Positions 35,985 to 49,686 of a DNA stretch of 64,000 bases are shown piece after piece. Position numbers and translations under genes: made by a program. A model generated the notes under the pieces. It saw only the letters and a program-made list of their open reading frames with translations, ran no database searches and was not told the origin of the DNA. The stretch comes from Sitta carolinensis (taxonomy: Eukaryota > Chordata > Aves > Passeriformes > Sittidae). The stretch is taken from assembly GCA_032173965.1 (NCBI GenBank), contig CM063283.1, forward strand, positions 87,905,243 through 87,969,242. The letters run 5' to 3'. Positions within the stretch are counted from its first letter, which is position 1, and each line of letters begins with the position of its first letter.

Positions 35985-38900
35985 TTTCTTTTAAATGATC
36001 CTTCTCCTGATTTTTGATTCAGCAACTCTATGTGTTATCCTTCCAGGTACTGTTGTTGCCACTCAGACTCTTTTTATTCCTCACTGGCTTAGATCCTTGA
36101 ATTTTTGTAGCACAGCTTTTCTTTGTGACTGCTTGTTCCACCTCTTCCTATTAATATTTAAAATTTACCAGTAGCTTGTTGGGTTTTTTTTAATGTGCAA
36201 TACTGTCATCTTAACAGACGTGTTCCTGTATGTCAGCTGGAAATCTGCCTCATGCAAGCAGCTATAGCAGATGATGTCAGACGGATTATTTTCCTGAAGC
36301 AGCAGGTAGTTGGGGGATCCAGATTTTCCCAAGAGGCTGATTTTGAATTCTCTATCTTGCACCAGGATCCATAGCTCTTAGCACATTCCCTGATAAGCTC
36401 AGTTGTCTCATACCATTAGTTCTCAGGTTATCACATACCAGCCCCAAAAATGCTGTTGAATGAGGGTCAGATTCCTTTATATTTGATCTCTGAATTTTTT
36501 TTTCAAGATTAAACAGTCAGAGTATTAGTTTTCCTTGTGTAGTTGTCTCTGAAGATTACTGAACAGTATTTTCTGCCAGCCCTGGATTTGCATAGGATCT
36601 GGAAAGATCTGTTCCATTAGTGCTGGAGAGCGTGTTTATGATGGTGCAGATCTGGATGCATGGTAACTTGAAACATCTCAAAATGAAAGTGTGTTGATAT
36701 CCCTAAGTTTACTTAAATATTTGGACTAGAACTACAAAACTTGTGTGTGTATGTATGTTTATAAAATTGGTTTTGAAACAACCTCATAAGCAAGTCTTTG
36801 ACAGTTGTACTCCATAGAATTTGAATTTACTGTCAAAGGGACTGGTGGAAGCTCACATTCACAGCTGGTGACTTGCACTCCAGGCACTCTTTGGAGGCAT
36901 GGCTGCTGTTGCGTACTTTCTGACTGCAGTAAATTACTGAAACTTCAGGAAGTCTTGAGCTGTGATCTGTAAGTCTTCTTCCATGTGGCTACTCACACAT
37001 CGTTATGTGGCCCAAATGGGGGTGTCCCATTTGTCTGCTGGGCTTATGTCCATTGTGTCAAGAGCAGCTGCTGTTTTATATTCTTCATGAAAAAAAGTGA
37101 TGGCAGAGAGATCAGAAGCCTGCTGATTGTTGTTACCTGCTTCCTGTCTGTGGTTTAGGAGAAGGGCAGAAAAATGACAGCACAAAGTAGGTCACTGGAC
37201 AGCTAAAGATTCTGGCCTATGGCTGGGTATTTTAGCATTTCCACATCCTGAGTCAGTACCCTAACTAATCCTGCAAAATTCTTGAAATTAGGGAACAAAA
37301 CTGAGGGCAATAGTTGATGAAATGACATCGTGAACGGCATAGTGCTGCTTCACAGACTATAGCTTGGTTTCAGGGTGGAGTTTTTTGAACCTCAATGTAT
37401 TTATTACACACTAGAAGAGCAGGAGCAAGGCATCAAATAGTAATTCAGACCAAGACCTGTTCCTCAGAGTTTAATTTGCAAGAAGCTAAAGAACAAATAA
37501 AATAAAAATGCTTGGTATTAGTCACTTGAAACAGTCAGGGATTCTGTGGTAGAGGAAAGGAAAAGGGATGTCTCTTCTATAATTTCTCCCTGGGGTCCAG
37601 AGAAGGAGGGGATGAGTATATTTTCCTACTTGTCCCTATTATCTTTTTTCTCTATTTTCTTTATAATCTATTTCATTTTCTGTCACCTTGAGGTGATTTA
37701 CAAATTTTTATGTACTGGCTCCTATTTTTGTTTATTCATGGGATTGTAATTTGCTGCTCCTTTAATACGCTGCTCTACGGCTCCCAGTATTTGTGTATCA
37801 GTTTTCTTCAGAAAGCCTTTCATTGAGGCTCGATTGAGCCTTGGCAACACTGTTGTCTTGTTTGAGTAAGGTCAGAGTTAGATAATGAAGAAATTGTCTA
37901 CTTCTGTTGTAACATTACTTTTAACAGGGTTGTGGTGTGTCACTCTTGGATATTGACTACAAGTAACACATAGTACTTGACAGTGTCTTGTAGTGCCTTG
38001 GTATTTTGTATGACTTCCAGCTGAACTGGTGTTTGAGAGCAATGGCTTAGTCACTTTTATTGAAAATCATTATCAGTATAAATTTTTTTTCATTTGTATT
38101 AATCTAGAAGGAACAAGAACTCTCTGCTTAAAATTCCATATTTTAGACCTGTGGTTTTGAACCTGTTTTTTTCCTTTATTTAATCTTTGTTCCTGTATAG
38201 GTGTTAATCCTTACAATCTCTATCCACGTTTGGAAATTATTTGGCTGCTATTATTTCCCTTTTATTTTTGTTGATGCATTTTATTGTTATCTGGCAACAG
38301 TAAGGAGGAAAATGCATCAGTGAGGTTAGAATGTCTCATCGGTGCAAGAGTACATAACATTTCTGGATGAAAGGGAGTGTGATGTAGCAGCCAAAACCAA
38401 ATGTTTAATTTTGAACTAAGTTATTGCAGGGAGGTTTTATTCAGGAAAAGCAAACTTTGGAGAAATTTGACAGAAGATAAAAATAATTGGAGGAGATTTA
38501 AGGGCATTTGGAAGTACTCCATTTTGGTCAAGCACTGAAAGTGAGAGTAGGAATAAAGGAGGATGAGAGTCCAGCATCAGGAGGCAATGTTGGTATCTCT
38601 TGAATGTATATTTTGCTCTTAGAAATGTAGACTTTTCTAATTGCTTATTTTTGGGTTTGGGTAACTGTTTCTATGGAAAAAAGATATTCCTGCAGTGAAA
38701 ATTTACTTTCAGAAGCTTATCCTTTTGAGCAGCAGATCTGGTGCAGTGGAAAATTGTGATGGGATAATAGCAGTGGAACAACTTTTGAGATTGTCTGTGT
38801 AAGCTGTCGTAGAGCAGCTGGCACCTGAACTGCAACATAAGAGCTCAGAATAAGGAGCATCTTCATAACATACTTACAGAAGCATGTGTTCTCTGGAGGA

Positions 38901-41900
38901 CTCCTGGGGTTTTAGAAGAAGGGTTTTAGAAAATCCCCTTTTATCCTCTTCCCTCTTCTGTGAAAGGTGTTTCTCTCTTGGCTTTGTGTCCCTCTCCATC
39001 AACTGAGGAATTAGCAATAGCTAGCTGCTCTAATTGTGTAGCAGAGCACTCACAAGTACAATTTTTTGGAAGAGGTTCTCATTTAAACTGGAAGAAGATC
39101 TGTAGCAAATAATTTGATTGAAATAAATGAACGCTACCAACAATCCAGACCAAAAATGTGGTCTTGGTTTTAAACTTAAAACATTCTTTAAAAGTTGTAG
39201 GGCAAGTAATTTTGAAACCTGCTTTGTTTGGGAAAGTTTGAGGGATAGTGCTTCCTCTGCATTTGTGTTTTGGGAGCAGTAAGAGAGGATTCCTGTATTG
39301 ACTCTAAAGGGCTCTTAGGTGGAAGAATAAATAATTTTAAGGGGAGACTGTGATTGCCATTTCTTGCCTAGGCTTACACTTTCTTGGTTAGCACAGCAAG
39401 TCAGTGTGACTGACTAGAGGCTTGTGAAGCTGCAGCATTTACTCACATCTCATAAAAGATCCAAGAATGTTTCTTTATTTAAATTGTGCCTTCACTGGGT
39501 ACATGTCTTATCAGGAAATTAAAAGCATAGCGTTCTGAGTAACTATCTCATGTTCCAGTCTTTTTCAGGAAGATGTACAGATTTATACAGGAATAAATTT
39601 AATACTATTACCTGTCTCTTAATAAAATCTTAACTCTGCATCTTTCGGGCTGCTTCTTTGGTTACATGCATAAGCACAGAATCAAGAATAGTATATTATG
39701 TCCAGTGATTATTTTTACCTGTACTATTCAAAGACCCTGCTTCTAGAAAGTAGCTTATTGCCTGAGAAACTCTCCTAGATATGAGAAATAGGTATTCATT
39801 AACCCGAATTCAGCTTTGAAACTTTGCCTTGAGATTTAAATTGAGAAGTATTTCTTTTGTTTTTTGGGGTTTTTTTCCCACTGCTTCATCCACTCTTTAA
39901 TATTGGATAAAAATTTTGGTCCAGGTGACTTGGTATGAAAATCTAGAAATCTAAGAAATTAATCAGCATTCAAAATGACAGTAAACTTGAATGTTTATGG
40001 GAGCAGAGTCTAAACAGGACCTTTAAATTACTTAGTACTCTGTGAACTAAAAAGTTCAAAGTATTTTTAAAAATTAAATTTTTTTTCCCATTTTCCTACT
40101 GTTATGAGGTAGATTAGGGTGATTTTTGGAAAAGCAAATGATAAATTGCTTAAGACAGTAGAGTGAATGTTGTCTAGGAATGGACCATATAAATTTTTTT
40201 TTCCCCTTAAAAAACTTTGGAAATAAATAGGTTTTTGAACTGAACAAACATCTCTTCCTCTTTCTAGTTAAAAAGTGAATATATGATTTTTCCATTGGGG
40301 AACAGAAGGTCAGCGGTTCAGTTTTATTTTCAGCATTTTATAGACAGTTTAAAGTGAAATCCCTTGAAAAGTAGGTAGCGGTGTTTCAAGGGATTCGCAG
40401 TAAAATGTAGCAATCCACAGTGATTGTGAGCTTTGTCCTTCTGTGTGAGATCAAGGTTAAACTTTTTATGTCTGAGTACTGTTCTTTGTTTATACATTAC
40501 ATAAATGTAGTAATACTTCCAGTGAAGTATAACTCCTGCAGACCATTGAATGTTTGAGCTATGGGAAAAGAAGCAGCAGTGGAAGCAAATCTTTCAAATA
40601 CTTTATTATTTGGAATCTTGAAAAAAATTCAAGGATGTGTCCTTTATAAAATCTCATGGTGTTCACTGTGTCTTGAGTGGCTGGATGGTTTAATTTCAAG
40701 AAGGAAGACTTACTGATAATAAGGATGGAAGTCTGTGAACAGGGGTACACTTAATTTATTCTTCCACAGAGCATGTATCACCAGGCTGTCATACATTTAA
40801 TTTTACCTAAGTGTCCTCTCAGTAGAGCATCTGTTTGTTTTTTGTTTTTTTTTTTTCCCTGACCTTGTGTGCTTGGCTTCCTCCTACTCTGTTTTTGTAA
40901 AGAACTGTGGAGAGTTGTTAGGTGTGAAATGATTTGTAATTTTGTCATAGGGAGACACCTAAGGTATGTTTTATTCTTCTTGGACTTTCCCTTCTCTTTT
41001 ATCTTGTTTGTTGTTGATTTCATGTGTTTCTGAGTAGAGAGGTAAACTTAAATGCTGTCTGCCAGGAGGAGTGGAGAGAGAGCCATCCAGAGCAACAGCA
41101 ACAAACATTAAGCTTATCTGTGTCTGACTTTGTAGAAACACTGCAACACCCATAAGCCAACACAGAGATGTGGTCATTAATCACTGCTGCTGTTTTAGCG
41201 GTGAGATGAGGTCTCCTTTCCAAAAGTTCTCCTTAGGGCCACAGAGTTTCTGTGAAGTGCTTTTAAAAGAATTCAGGAAAAGGTGTGCCAATGCTCTTTT
41301 CTAGCCCTCTTGCTATATCTAAATGTGAGGCAGTTTGAGATTCTGTTGTGTTTACTCTGCAGCCAGGAAAAATGGACCAAAAAAGCTGCCACCTTTATGT
41401 TTATCTTGTGTTGTTTGCAGTCAAAAGGTCTAAAGATGTTCTCTGCACAGTCTGGGTTTTCCCACTGCTGTCTAGAGTGTACCCTTGTTCTTGATTGCCT
41501 TCAAAACAAAGCAAGAAGACTTTTTGTGCTGATAGTGGAAATAGTCACCACACGATGGGTCATTCACAGTCGCTGCACCTGCATATTAGGCTGCTGATGG
41601 AGGCAGAAAAACTTGCAGCTGCTGTCTGTACTTGCCTGAGCCCTGCCTGCTGCCGGGGATTGCAGGTGCAGGAAAGGGGGGTTAAGGGCAGATGGCACAA
41701 GAAGGGTAAAGGTTGGCAGAAGGGCTTGCTAGGAACAGGGGTATTAGCCAACTGTCAGTTGTTGGAGTTGCTTTATATTCAGACATTATTATTTTTTTCT
41801 TCATCTTTCAACAAATTAAAATCAGCAAAGATGACAGTTCACATTCCTTATGTTTTCTGGTAAATATGTGATAAAAGGGCATGAAAAGATGCATAGTCTT

Positions 41901-42036
41901 CAAGACATGGGGAAATACCCTCTTCCAAAAATACTGTCTGAGATGAAACAGTAAAAATTGTCTAACTACAAAAGTTCTCTCTTAGTGTTGTGGGGTTTTT
42001 TTGGTTTGGTTGGTTGGGTTTTTTGTTTTTATTTGT

Positions 42037-42037
<1 letters not shown>

Positions 42038-42076
<39 letters not shown>
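42038..42076. repeat. Poly(T) tract, 39 T
   Basis: T39 is preceded by a T/G-rich lead-in (GGTTTGGTTGGTTGGG, from about 41994). No AATAAA complement follows, so simple sequence is preferred over a retrocopy tail. Confidence 0.9.
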
Positions 42077-42079
<3 letters not shown>

Positions 42080-42934
42080 TGGTCTCTAGAATGTTGCCAG
42101 TAGTGTCTTCACATTTCTTAAAAACAACACACTCCCCAAACAATCTAAAACATGTTTGTTTGGTTTTCTTAATCCCTTAACGTTTTCATCCCATATTTAT
42201 TAAAAGATTTGAGCTAGGTTTTTCTTACAAGCCCTTTGCCTTGTCTGTTGGTGACTATACTAAGCTTAGTTAAAGACCTGATGAAGTGTTTTCTCTGCAA
42301 TTTCTATTACTATTGCTATTTGTCTTCAAAGCATAGGTAAGTTATAAGGCTTGTTGCTAGTACTGTGTAACATGAGCTGCTATAATACCAGCTTGTTCCT
42401 GTAGAATACCAGCTTTTTGTCCTTTGAAATAGAACTTTAAATTTAAATCATCTGTCAGAAGCTGAAAACGAACACTGCCTACTTTATAACAGGCATACTG
42501 TTCCAAAAAAGGCTATAGAAATATCCTTTTCAAGTAAAACATCAAAAGAGTTTTAAAAACTCAGCTTCCTGAAACAGCAGAACACTTAAGTAAATAGAAA
42601 AGATTGTACTTACTATTATGTGTTTTAAAGTCTGCCACATTGATTAAGCATTTGTATCTTGAACTGCACCAGATGAGGAAGTTCTGTGGTACAGCAGTAT
42701 TACTAATGAAAATCTTAAAAAATATTGTATTGGGAGAATTAGCTTGTGTGAAAGTCACAACATGAAACAAGAGTGAATACTGCATAAAATTAGAGTGGTA
42801 CTGCATGATTAGTAGGCCAGAACTCAGATTTGTATTCTTCTGATACTGCAGCAGCCTACCTTATAACAGCCTGGATGGCTTTCTCTTTGTACCACCAGAG
42901 AGTTAGCAGCCTAAAGTATCTGCTACTTTTCATT

Positions 42935-44125
42935 GAATCATAGAATATGTAGAGTTGGAAGGGACCTCTAAAGGTCATCTAGTCCAACCCCTCCTGCAGT
43001 GAGGAGGGACATCCTCAAGTAGATCAGGTTGCTTAGAGCCCTGTCTAATCTGACCTTGAATTTCCAGGATGGAAATCTTCCACATCTCTGGGCAACCTGT
43101 TCCAGTTTTTCACCACTCTCATTGTAAAAAAAATTTCTTCCTTATATCTAGTCTAAATCTGCGTCTTTTAGTTTAAAACCTTTACCCCTTGTCTTATCCC
43201 AGTAGGCCCTGCTAAAAGTCTGTCCCCATCTTTCTTATAGGTCCTCTTTATGTGCTGGAAGATTCTGTAAGGTCATCTCTTCTCCAGACTGAACAACCCC
43301 AACTCTCTGAGCCTGTCTTCACAGGAGAGGTGCTTCAGCCCACTGATCATCTTGGTGGCCCTCCTTTGGACCTGCTCCAACAGGTCCATGTCTTTCTGTG
43401 CTGAGTGCCCCAGATCTGGGTGCAGTATTCTGAGTGGGGTCTCAGCAGAGCAGAGCAAAGGGGCAAAATCCCCTTTGACCTGCTGGCCACACTGCTTTTG
43501 ATGCAGCCCAAGGTGCAGTTGGCTTTCTGGGCTGCAAGTGGACATTGCTGGGTCATGTTCAGGCTTTCATCTACCAATGCTCCACAGCCCTTGTCTGTAG
43601 GGTTGCTCTCAATCCCTCCATCCCCCAGCCTGTACTGATATGGAGTTGCCCTGACCCAGGCACAGTAACCTTGTACTTGGCCCTTTTGAACCTCCTCAGG
43701 TGCCCATGGGCCCAGTTCTTGAGCTTGTCTGTGTCCCCCTGGATAGCATTCCATCCTTCAGTTTTGTCAGCTGTAGTTTGGTATTCTATGTAGACTTGCT
43801 GAGGATGCTCTCAGTTCCCCCATCTGTGTCACTGATGAAGTCATTGAACAGTGCTGGTCCCAGTATGGACTCCAGTTGCCACCGATCTCCATCCAGACAC
43901 TGAGCCATTGATCAATGTCCAAATACCCTCTGGATGTGATCATCCAGCCAATTCCTCATCCACTGAGTAATCTTTGCATCAAATCCATCTCTTCAATGTA
44001 GAGGGAAGTGTCAAAGGCCTTACTGGAGTCCAGACAACATCTGTAGCCTTTCCCTTATCCGTGGTTGTAGTCACTCCATCACAGAAGGCCGCTAAGTTGG
44101 TCAGGTATTTGGTGAAGCCACTTTC
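42935..44125 (-). mobile_element. CR1 LINE, 3' part, truncated and broken
   Basis: The + strand begins GAATCATAGAAT and continues with the well-known reversed CR1 3' end (AGAGTTGGAAGGGACCTCTA, then GGTCATCTAGTCCAACCC), so the element lies on the minus strand with its 3' end near 42935. Minus-strand frames give reverse-transcriptase C-terminal sequence: YQYRLGDGGIES, KANCTLGCIKSSVASRSK, LLEQVQRRATKMISGL and LRELGLFSLEKR, plus the upstream KAFDT...GWxxxW(I/L)DDH region as nucleotide similarity. The copy is 5'-truncated around 44125. The stretch that should encode the FADD catalytic motif is lost and holds a TAG (43786-43788), and the frame shifts near 43400. It is inactive. Confidence 0.93.
43273..43790 (-). 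pseudogene. Decayed CR1 ORF2 (reverse transcriptase C-terminal part)
   Basis: Two overlapping minus-strand frames each carry part of the CR1 ORF2 C-terminus. The frame 43347-43754 has the QAQELGPW to IWGTQHRK part. The frame 43273-43545 has KDMDLLEQ to SLEKR and then stops at a TGA, where the family usually continues RRLRGDL. The change of frame falls near 43400. Upstream, a TAG at 43786-43788 interrupts the place of the catalytic Asp-Asp motif. No protein can be made from it; it dates the insertion as old. Confidence 0.85.
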
Positions 44126-44989
44126 TCACATAACCATTAGCAATTTTATTCCTATTTGATATCTTCCAAAGTCTTGTGTTTCTTCTTGCAACTTTTGACA
44201 TTGTATGCCTCAAATTATGAAGCCGTATTAGTCTGAATATTGGGCAGCTGTGACTGTGAGATAACTGGCTTTCAAGAAAGGAAGAAAAACTGTGAACTGG
44301 AAAATTGCCTTCAGTGCATTCATTGTGGTGGCAGCCTCTTGTTTCTAGGGCATCCCCACCAGTCTTGTCCAACAGACACTTGTGCTGCACCTTCCTGCTG
44401 AAATGGAGCTTGGAGAGCTGGAAAACCCTACATCCATCAGATATTGGCATCACTAAGAATCTGGACTGCAAGCAAAACAGAAGTGGGTCTTGCTGAGGAG
44501 ATGTAGTCTTTTTGTTTAGAACTATTCCTTTTCCTTAAGTGTTGAGTTTGCATTTTAAGAGATCATTTGAAGCATCTGCTTGCTTATTTCATCGAAGCAG
44601 ACACATTTGTGTGATAGACATGATGAGAACTTTGGATGAGAATTTTTTTTGCAAACATCTTTTTATACATTCTTAGATAAACACACTAAACACACAAAGT
44701 TTTAATTTTTGTTGAATGGTAAAATGCTGTACCGACTCCTTAACTGGAAGGATGTATTTCTGGGCATTTCTAACATGTATTCTCCTTTATTTCTTTGTCT
44801 GTCTTTTAAAAAGACTTTTAAGCCCTCTTACAAGACAAAGCAATATGCTTAAGCTCTGTGCTCTATTTGACCTATGCAGAAATTCGTTACCACTAAACTA
44901 GTCTTGAGGTTTCCTGTTTGCAGTTGTTCTGCAACATGAGATACAAGGTGCTGGCACATAGTTGCAGATGTATTAGAGATTGGGCTATC

Positions 44990-45360
44990 AGATATGTTGT
45001 GGGGCCAGGAGAGGCCAGCCTTGCCTAGCAGCTGTGAAAGGCATTTGGCTGCAGAAACAAACCCCAGCCCTCACACCACTGTACCCATAAACAGTGGCAC
45101 ACACCAAGGGGGCAAGGTCTGAGGTGTGTAGGTAGCAAGGTGAAGTTAGTTAGTACAGCTCTGAATTACTGGTTAATTATGAGTGATCCTTGGCTTTTTT
45201 TGGAGATAAACCACCTGGTTACGTTAACAAGAAGCGTCATCTAAAGGCCCCATCCTTTCAGTGCCTATGGCAGGGCTCTCCTGCCTGGGTGCACCTGCCG
45301 AAGTTCCTCTAGTGCCATTAAATGTTGTACTGGCCTGGATGGCTCTCACCCTTTCATCTA
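44990..45360. other. GC-elevated intronic block without coding frame
   Basis: This section is clearly richer in G+C than the flanking intron and contains no long open frame, repeat signature or splice pair that I recognise. It includes TTACTGGTTAATTATGAG (homeodomain-like core TTAATTA) and an ACGTTAAC-containing stretch. It could be an intronic enhancer or a remnant of an old element; I cannot tell which. Confidence 0.2.
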
Positions 45361-46367
45361 TAATTATGCCTTTCTAGTTGTTTTTATTTTTTTTTCCCTC
45401 TAAGCGACTCAAAAGGAAACCAAGTGCTTTAGAACAAAATGACCTGGTGCTGCCAGCAAAGCTCATAGCACCTATTGAGCCTGCCTTTGAGTGACCCCTG
45501 CATTGTGGCTGGGGCTGTCCTTCAGCTGATTGTTAAATCTGTCCAGTTTGGGTGGATGGGTATACATAAACCAGGATCTCAAAAGAAGTGGGAAAAAAAA
45601 TTAGTGAATAACTAAAACTGTAATAGCTTTGTGGGTGTTTCTGGTATCTTGGGGTGCTTTTGAACATTAAAAGTGTTTTAATTTTTCTTCTTACTTTTAC
45701 ATGCAAGTTAATGATGAAAAAGAAAATGGTTTTCTCTGTAAAACAATCCCATATGTAGAAATAAGTATTAAAATTTTTTCCCTGCATCATGTGCAGTCAG
45801 CTTAATATTCGGTCTAATTCTGTACTTATTCTTTTGCTAATATTTAAATAATTCCAATGCAGTTTTAATACTTTTTTTATAGTTTGAGCTGAATTTTACT
45901 TCAATACTTTCAGTTTTCATTTATGGACTTGAGCTTATTGCTGTCAGTTTTTCCTTTTCACAGAAAGGATCAGGGAGAGGGGACACAGAAAACCTCTAGT
46001 GCTTTTTACCTCACTTTTTTAACAGGTTATTTTTTTTACCAGTTCTTCTGTAAATGCTAAATTGTGAGAGTAGGTTGCAAATTGTAATAAAACATTCCTC
46101 CTTTGCAGTGGATTAATTTATTTACATTTTTGTTCACATTTACTTTTTACAGCCTTCCACTCATCTTTGCTTTCAGCTTTTGAAAACTAGCGCCCTAAAA
46201 TACAGACAGCATCATCTATTGATTGTGACTGTGTCTTCAGTTTACACATCAAAGTAAATTAGATAATAATTACTTGCACTTACTCAGCTATCACTTTTAG
46301 TTCTGTAATCAATGCATCCTAATGAGACCTAATAGTGAAATACCCCAAATTAATTGTCAGGCTTGTG

Positions 46368-46389
46368 CTAAAACAGTCAACTGTTTTAG
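46368..46389. repeat. 10-bp inverted repeat with 2-nt spacer
   Basis: CTAAAACAGT (46368-46377) and ACTGTTTTAG (46380-46389) are exact reverse complements separated by CA. It lies just after a stretch with several homeodomain-like cores (TAATGAG, TTAATTG, ATAATTA; about 46260-46360), so it may be part of a regulatory element. Confidence 0.75.
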
Positions 46390-47145
46390 GTTGCCTGGCT
46401 GTTGGGGGCTTTTTTGCTCAGGTATCGGTTTGACACCTCAGAACCACATAGCTGGGTGATGAATGCTTGTTCACTACAGCTATTTAGTTAACTTCCTTTA
46501 AAAGCAAGAGGTAGTAGTCTTACAGTAGTTTTTGATGCAGTGACCTCTTTCTGAAGAAATGTGTCTCTTGGGGTGGGTTGACACATTGTATGAAGTGTTA
46601 AACTGCAAAATGAGTTAGACAAAATGGCCTTTATGTGATCCATCTCTATTTGTCCAAACACCAGCAAATAACCAAGGTAACAAAGCATGGAAGGGTTATT
46701 ACAAAAATGTTATAATTACAACTGGTTATGATTTGAGTCAGTTTGTTTACTCTTGTCTTGGTTTGAAAGACAAATATTGTAACATAAGACAAATCTTTTT
46801 AAACCTCTGCATTTTGAGATTTCCTTGTAACTATCATTAGAAATGTGTTTTCCTTGGTTTAGGATAACTTTGGCCTTTAAATAAAGGAGATTATATTTTG
46901 CTGTTTCTTCAAACATGTTCCACTGGAAATAGCTAAAAGTATATCCAAAAGATGTATTCTTTTTCACAAGTGTTTATTTGAATTCACATTACTGGGTTTT
47001 TTTAATGCCTTCTGAGTTCTGTCTTTGTATTAGTGTTTTACTGGTCCTCAAGAACTGAACTGAACAATTTCAAATATAAGATGTATTTTTTTCAAGTCTT
47101 TCTATATGTCAAAACTATTCATCTATTCATCACACACCCACACAT

Positions 47146-47147
<2 letters not shown>

Positions 47148-47176
<29 letters not shown>
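47148..47176. repeat. Poly(A) tract, 29 A
   Basis: A29 follows a CACACACCCACACATGC stretch. No poly(A) signal or duplication of the flank was seen, so it is called simple sequence. Confidence 0.92.
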
Positions 47177-47180
<4 letters not shown>

Positions 47181-49686
47181 TAGGTGAAAATGAAACTTCA
47201 AATTTTCTGGAACTGTAGGCAGGCTAACCAGAGATTGCATCATCATAAACAAGAAAGCTTCAGATTTAGTGTACTTGGCATGAGGTGTTCTAAATAGAAA
47301 TTACTAATTGCAGAATACAGTAAGCACATCCAGGCAATATGAAACAAGTCTGTATCAACAAAGACTTTTTAAAATTTATTTTCAATATTACCTTAGAGGG
47401 CCAAATATTGCCTATTTGCCATAGCTTATGAAAGATGAACCAGATGGGCACCGGTTAGCTGGCCTGTCAGCAACAAATGCTGCATGGTTCAAAACACATC
47501 TTGATTTTTCAGAGTTTGGGGACAGGAGGTTGTTCAGCCTTCGAATCTTAGAGAAAGCCATGATACATCATTAGTTAGTTTTCCATTCTTCCTGTGTAAT
47601 TAACTAAATATCATATAATAATTATATTTTACTTATTATTGTGTAGCAATTAGGTGTTTTATGTACATCAGTGTAGTGTAAAAGCCTCTGTGTTAATTCT
47701 GTCCCGTTCTTTCAGTGTGTCTTAGGAAGATATCCAATTCCAGAACAGTCTATTATATCAATTGGCGCTGCCTATTATTAGAATTTTTGCTTGTTCCCTT
47801 GGTGAGGGATTAAATTTCAAGCATTACTGTCAGTCACTTTTCAGTCATGTTCCTTTTTGCAAAACAAATTGTGAACAAGGAGAGCAACTGCTTTTTTCTC
47901 ACTGCATCTTTACGTTCTGTTTCCACTGTCCTAACTAACCCTGAAGTCACTGTGGGCCTTCCCCTGAAGGCAAGAAAAGGTGCTGCTTTTCCTTCCCACC
48001 GGAACAGGGCATTATACTAGTCATAGTGTTAACTTTTGTCAGTCTATAGGAGAAGATTCCAGTTCAGGTGGCATGCTGGTAAGAGTCCTTCCCTATTTGT
48101 CATTGTGGGAGAAACATGTTAGTCATAAATGAGGAAGGGGAGATACTGATGATTGAAATCCCAGCCTGGTAAAAAAGAGTGAGATCTGCATTACAATTCT
48201 TCGTATTTTGATATTTAAAATGACATAAATATTCATTTAACATTAATAAATCTTTCACATGAAGAATCCCTAGTAGATTTACAAGCTTGTTGGGGCAAAT
48301 CCTCTTAAATTCCTCTAGGTTTAAGTTTCCATAATCTCAAATATTACTTGCATGGTTCAGTTTTAACTATGGCTTCAAAATGGCAGAGGTGTTTCTTTGT
48401 TTAGTTTTTTTTTCCCTGTCATTGCTTAGTTGTTGGATTTTTGATAGTTTATTGAACTTAACCTTTTCCTTTCTGGACTTTCTTCTCACAAAGTCATACA
48501 GAAGCTACAGTACTAGATATTCCACCAATGTCTGCATTTATTCTGCCATGCTGTTAATGTTCCTCATCTGTCTGAGCAGTACAACCATAACTGTCTTGAC
48601 TTTGCCTGAGTTTTTGTTCATTGTCTTCTTGGCTGGGCAATTTTTTAGTTTTTGCTCTGTCTCCCAAGGACAATTTTGTGTAGAAAAATTTTCATGTGTG
48701 CTTCTGCAGTACAGAAGCTTCTGGTGAAGGGCTCCTTTCCTAACAAAACCTAAGCTGAAGGGAAGTAACAAAGAGGCTGAAAATACATGAGCTCACTTTA
48801 AACTATATTAGTTTTAACATTTCAGCAAAAATACAATGTTGGTAAAATAGTTCTTTAAAACTATAGCAGTGAAAGAATTGCTGGAATAAAAGGAGTTGGA
48901 GTTGTGTGTTGGTGTTACAAGAATTACCTTTTGGAGATCTGGGTTGTAGAGTTCTGTTTGCTCTCATTTAATGTGGTACCTTCATTTTGGGTTGTTTTGG
49001 GGTTTTGAGGTTGAAAGTTGGATTGCCATAGAAGTAAAGCAATGACCACTTGATATGGTAAGGTAAAAGCCAGGGTCATGTCAAGCAATATTGTATGGAG
49101 GAAAGACTGTTACAGTTGCAGAAGTATTTCAAAGCTTTTCACTGGTGCTTTTTAAAGTGTGGAATGTTGTTCTGTCAGGTAGAAGACAACTCAGTATTTC
49201 AGCACTGAGACTTCTGAGCTTTTTGAGAAGGAACTTTCCATAAAGTTGTACACTTTTAGCAGTAATAGATTTTCATTTTCTTGATGTGAAGGAATCATAA
49301 TGTTGCCATTAAAATCTTTGGGAACTGTGGTATCTTTTATTTTGCAGTATGTAAGCAGTACACTAAAGAAATTTCATGCATTCAATCTGTGTCAAGTTTT
49401 TATGGTACTTTCATATGCTTTGGGAGGCTGTGTTATTTTGTTTTCTTTTTGTTTTCCCCCAAATCTCGTTATGTTGTCTGCTTATAATCTTTTATTTGGC
49501 TGTGTTGTAAAAGCATTTCAAAACTATTACTTCTACAGCCCCCCTTCTGGGAAACAAATGTGTCCTTATTTACATACTAGGGCATCTTAGCTCTGCAAAT
49601 GTCACAGGAAGAGCCATATTGTCCTTGACGGAGTCAGTCTAATGATGTAATCATAAGAAAATAATTTTAAGAATTTTAATGTATTT

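Noticed and set aside
44079..44471. 130-codon minus-strand frame upstream of the CR1 copy
   Set aside because: It overlaps the CR1 edge by about 45 bases, but its upstream part shows no CR1 or other protein similarity that I recognise.
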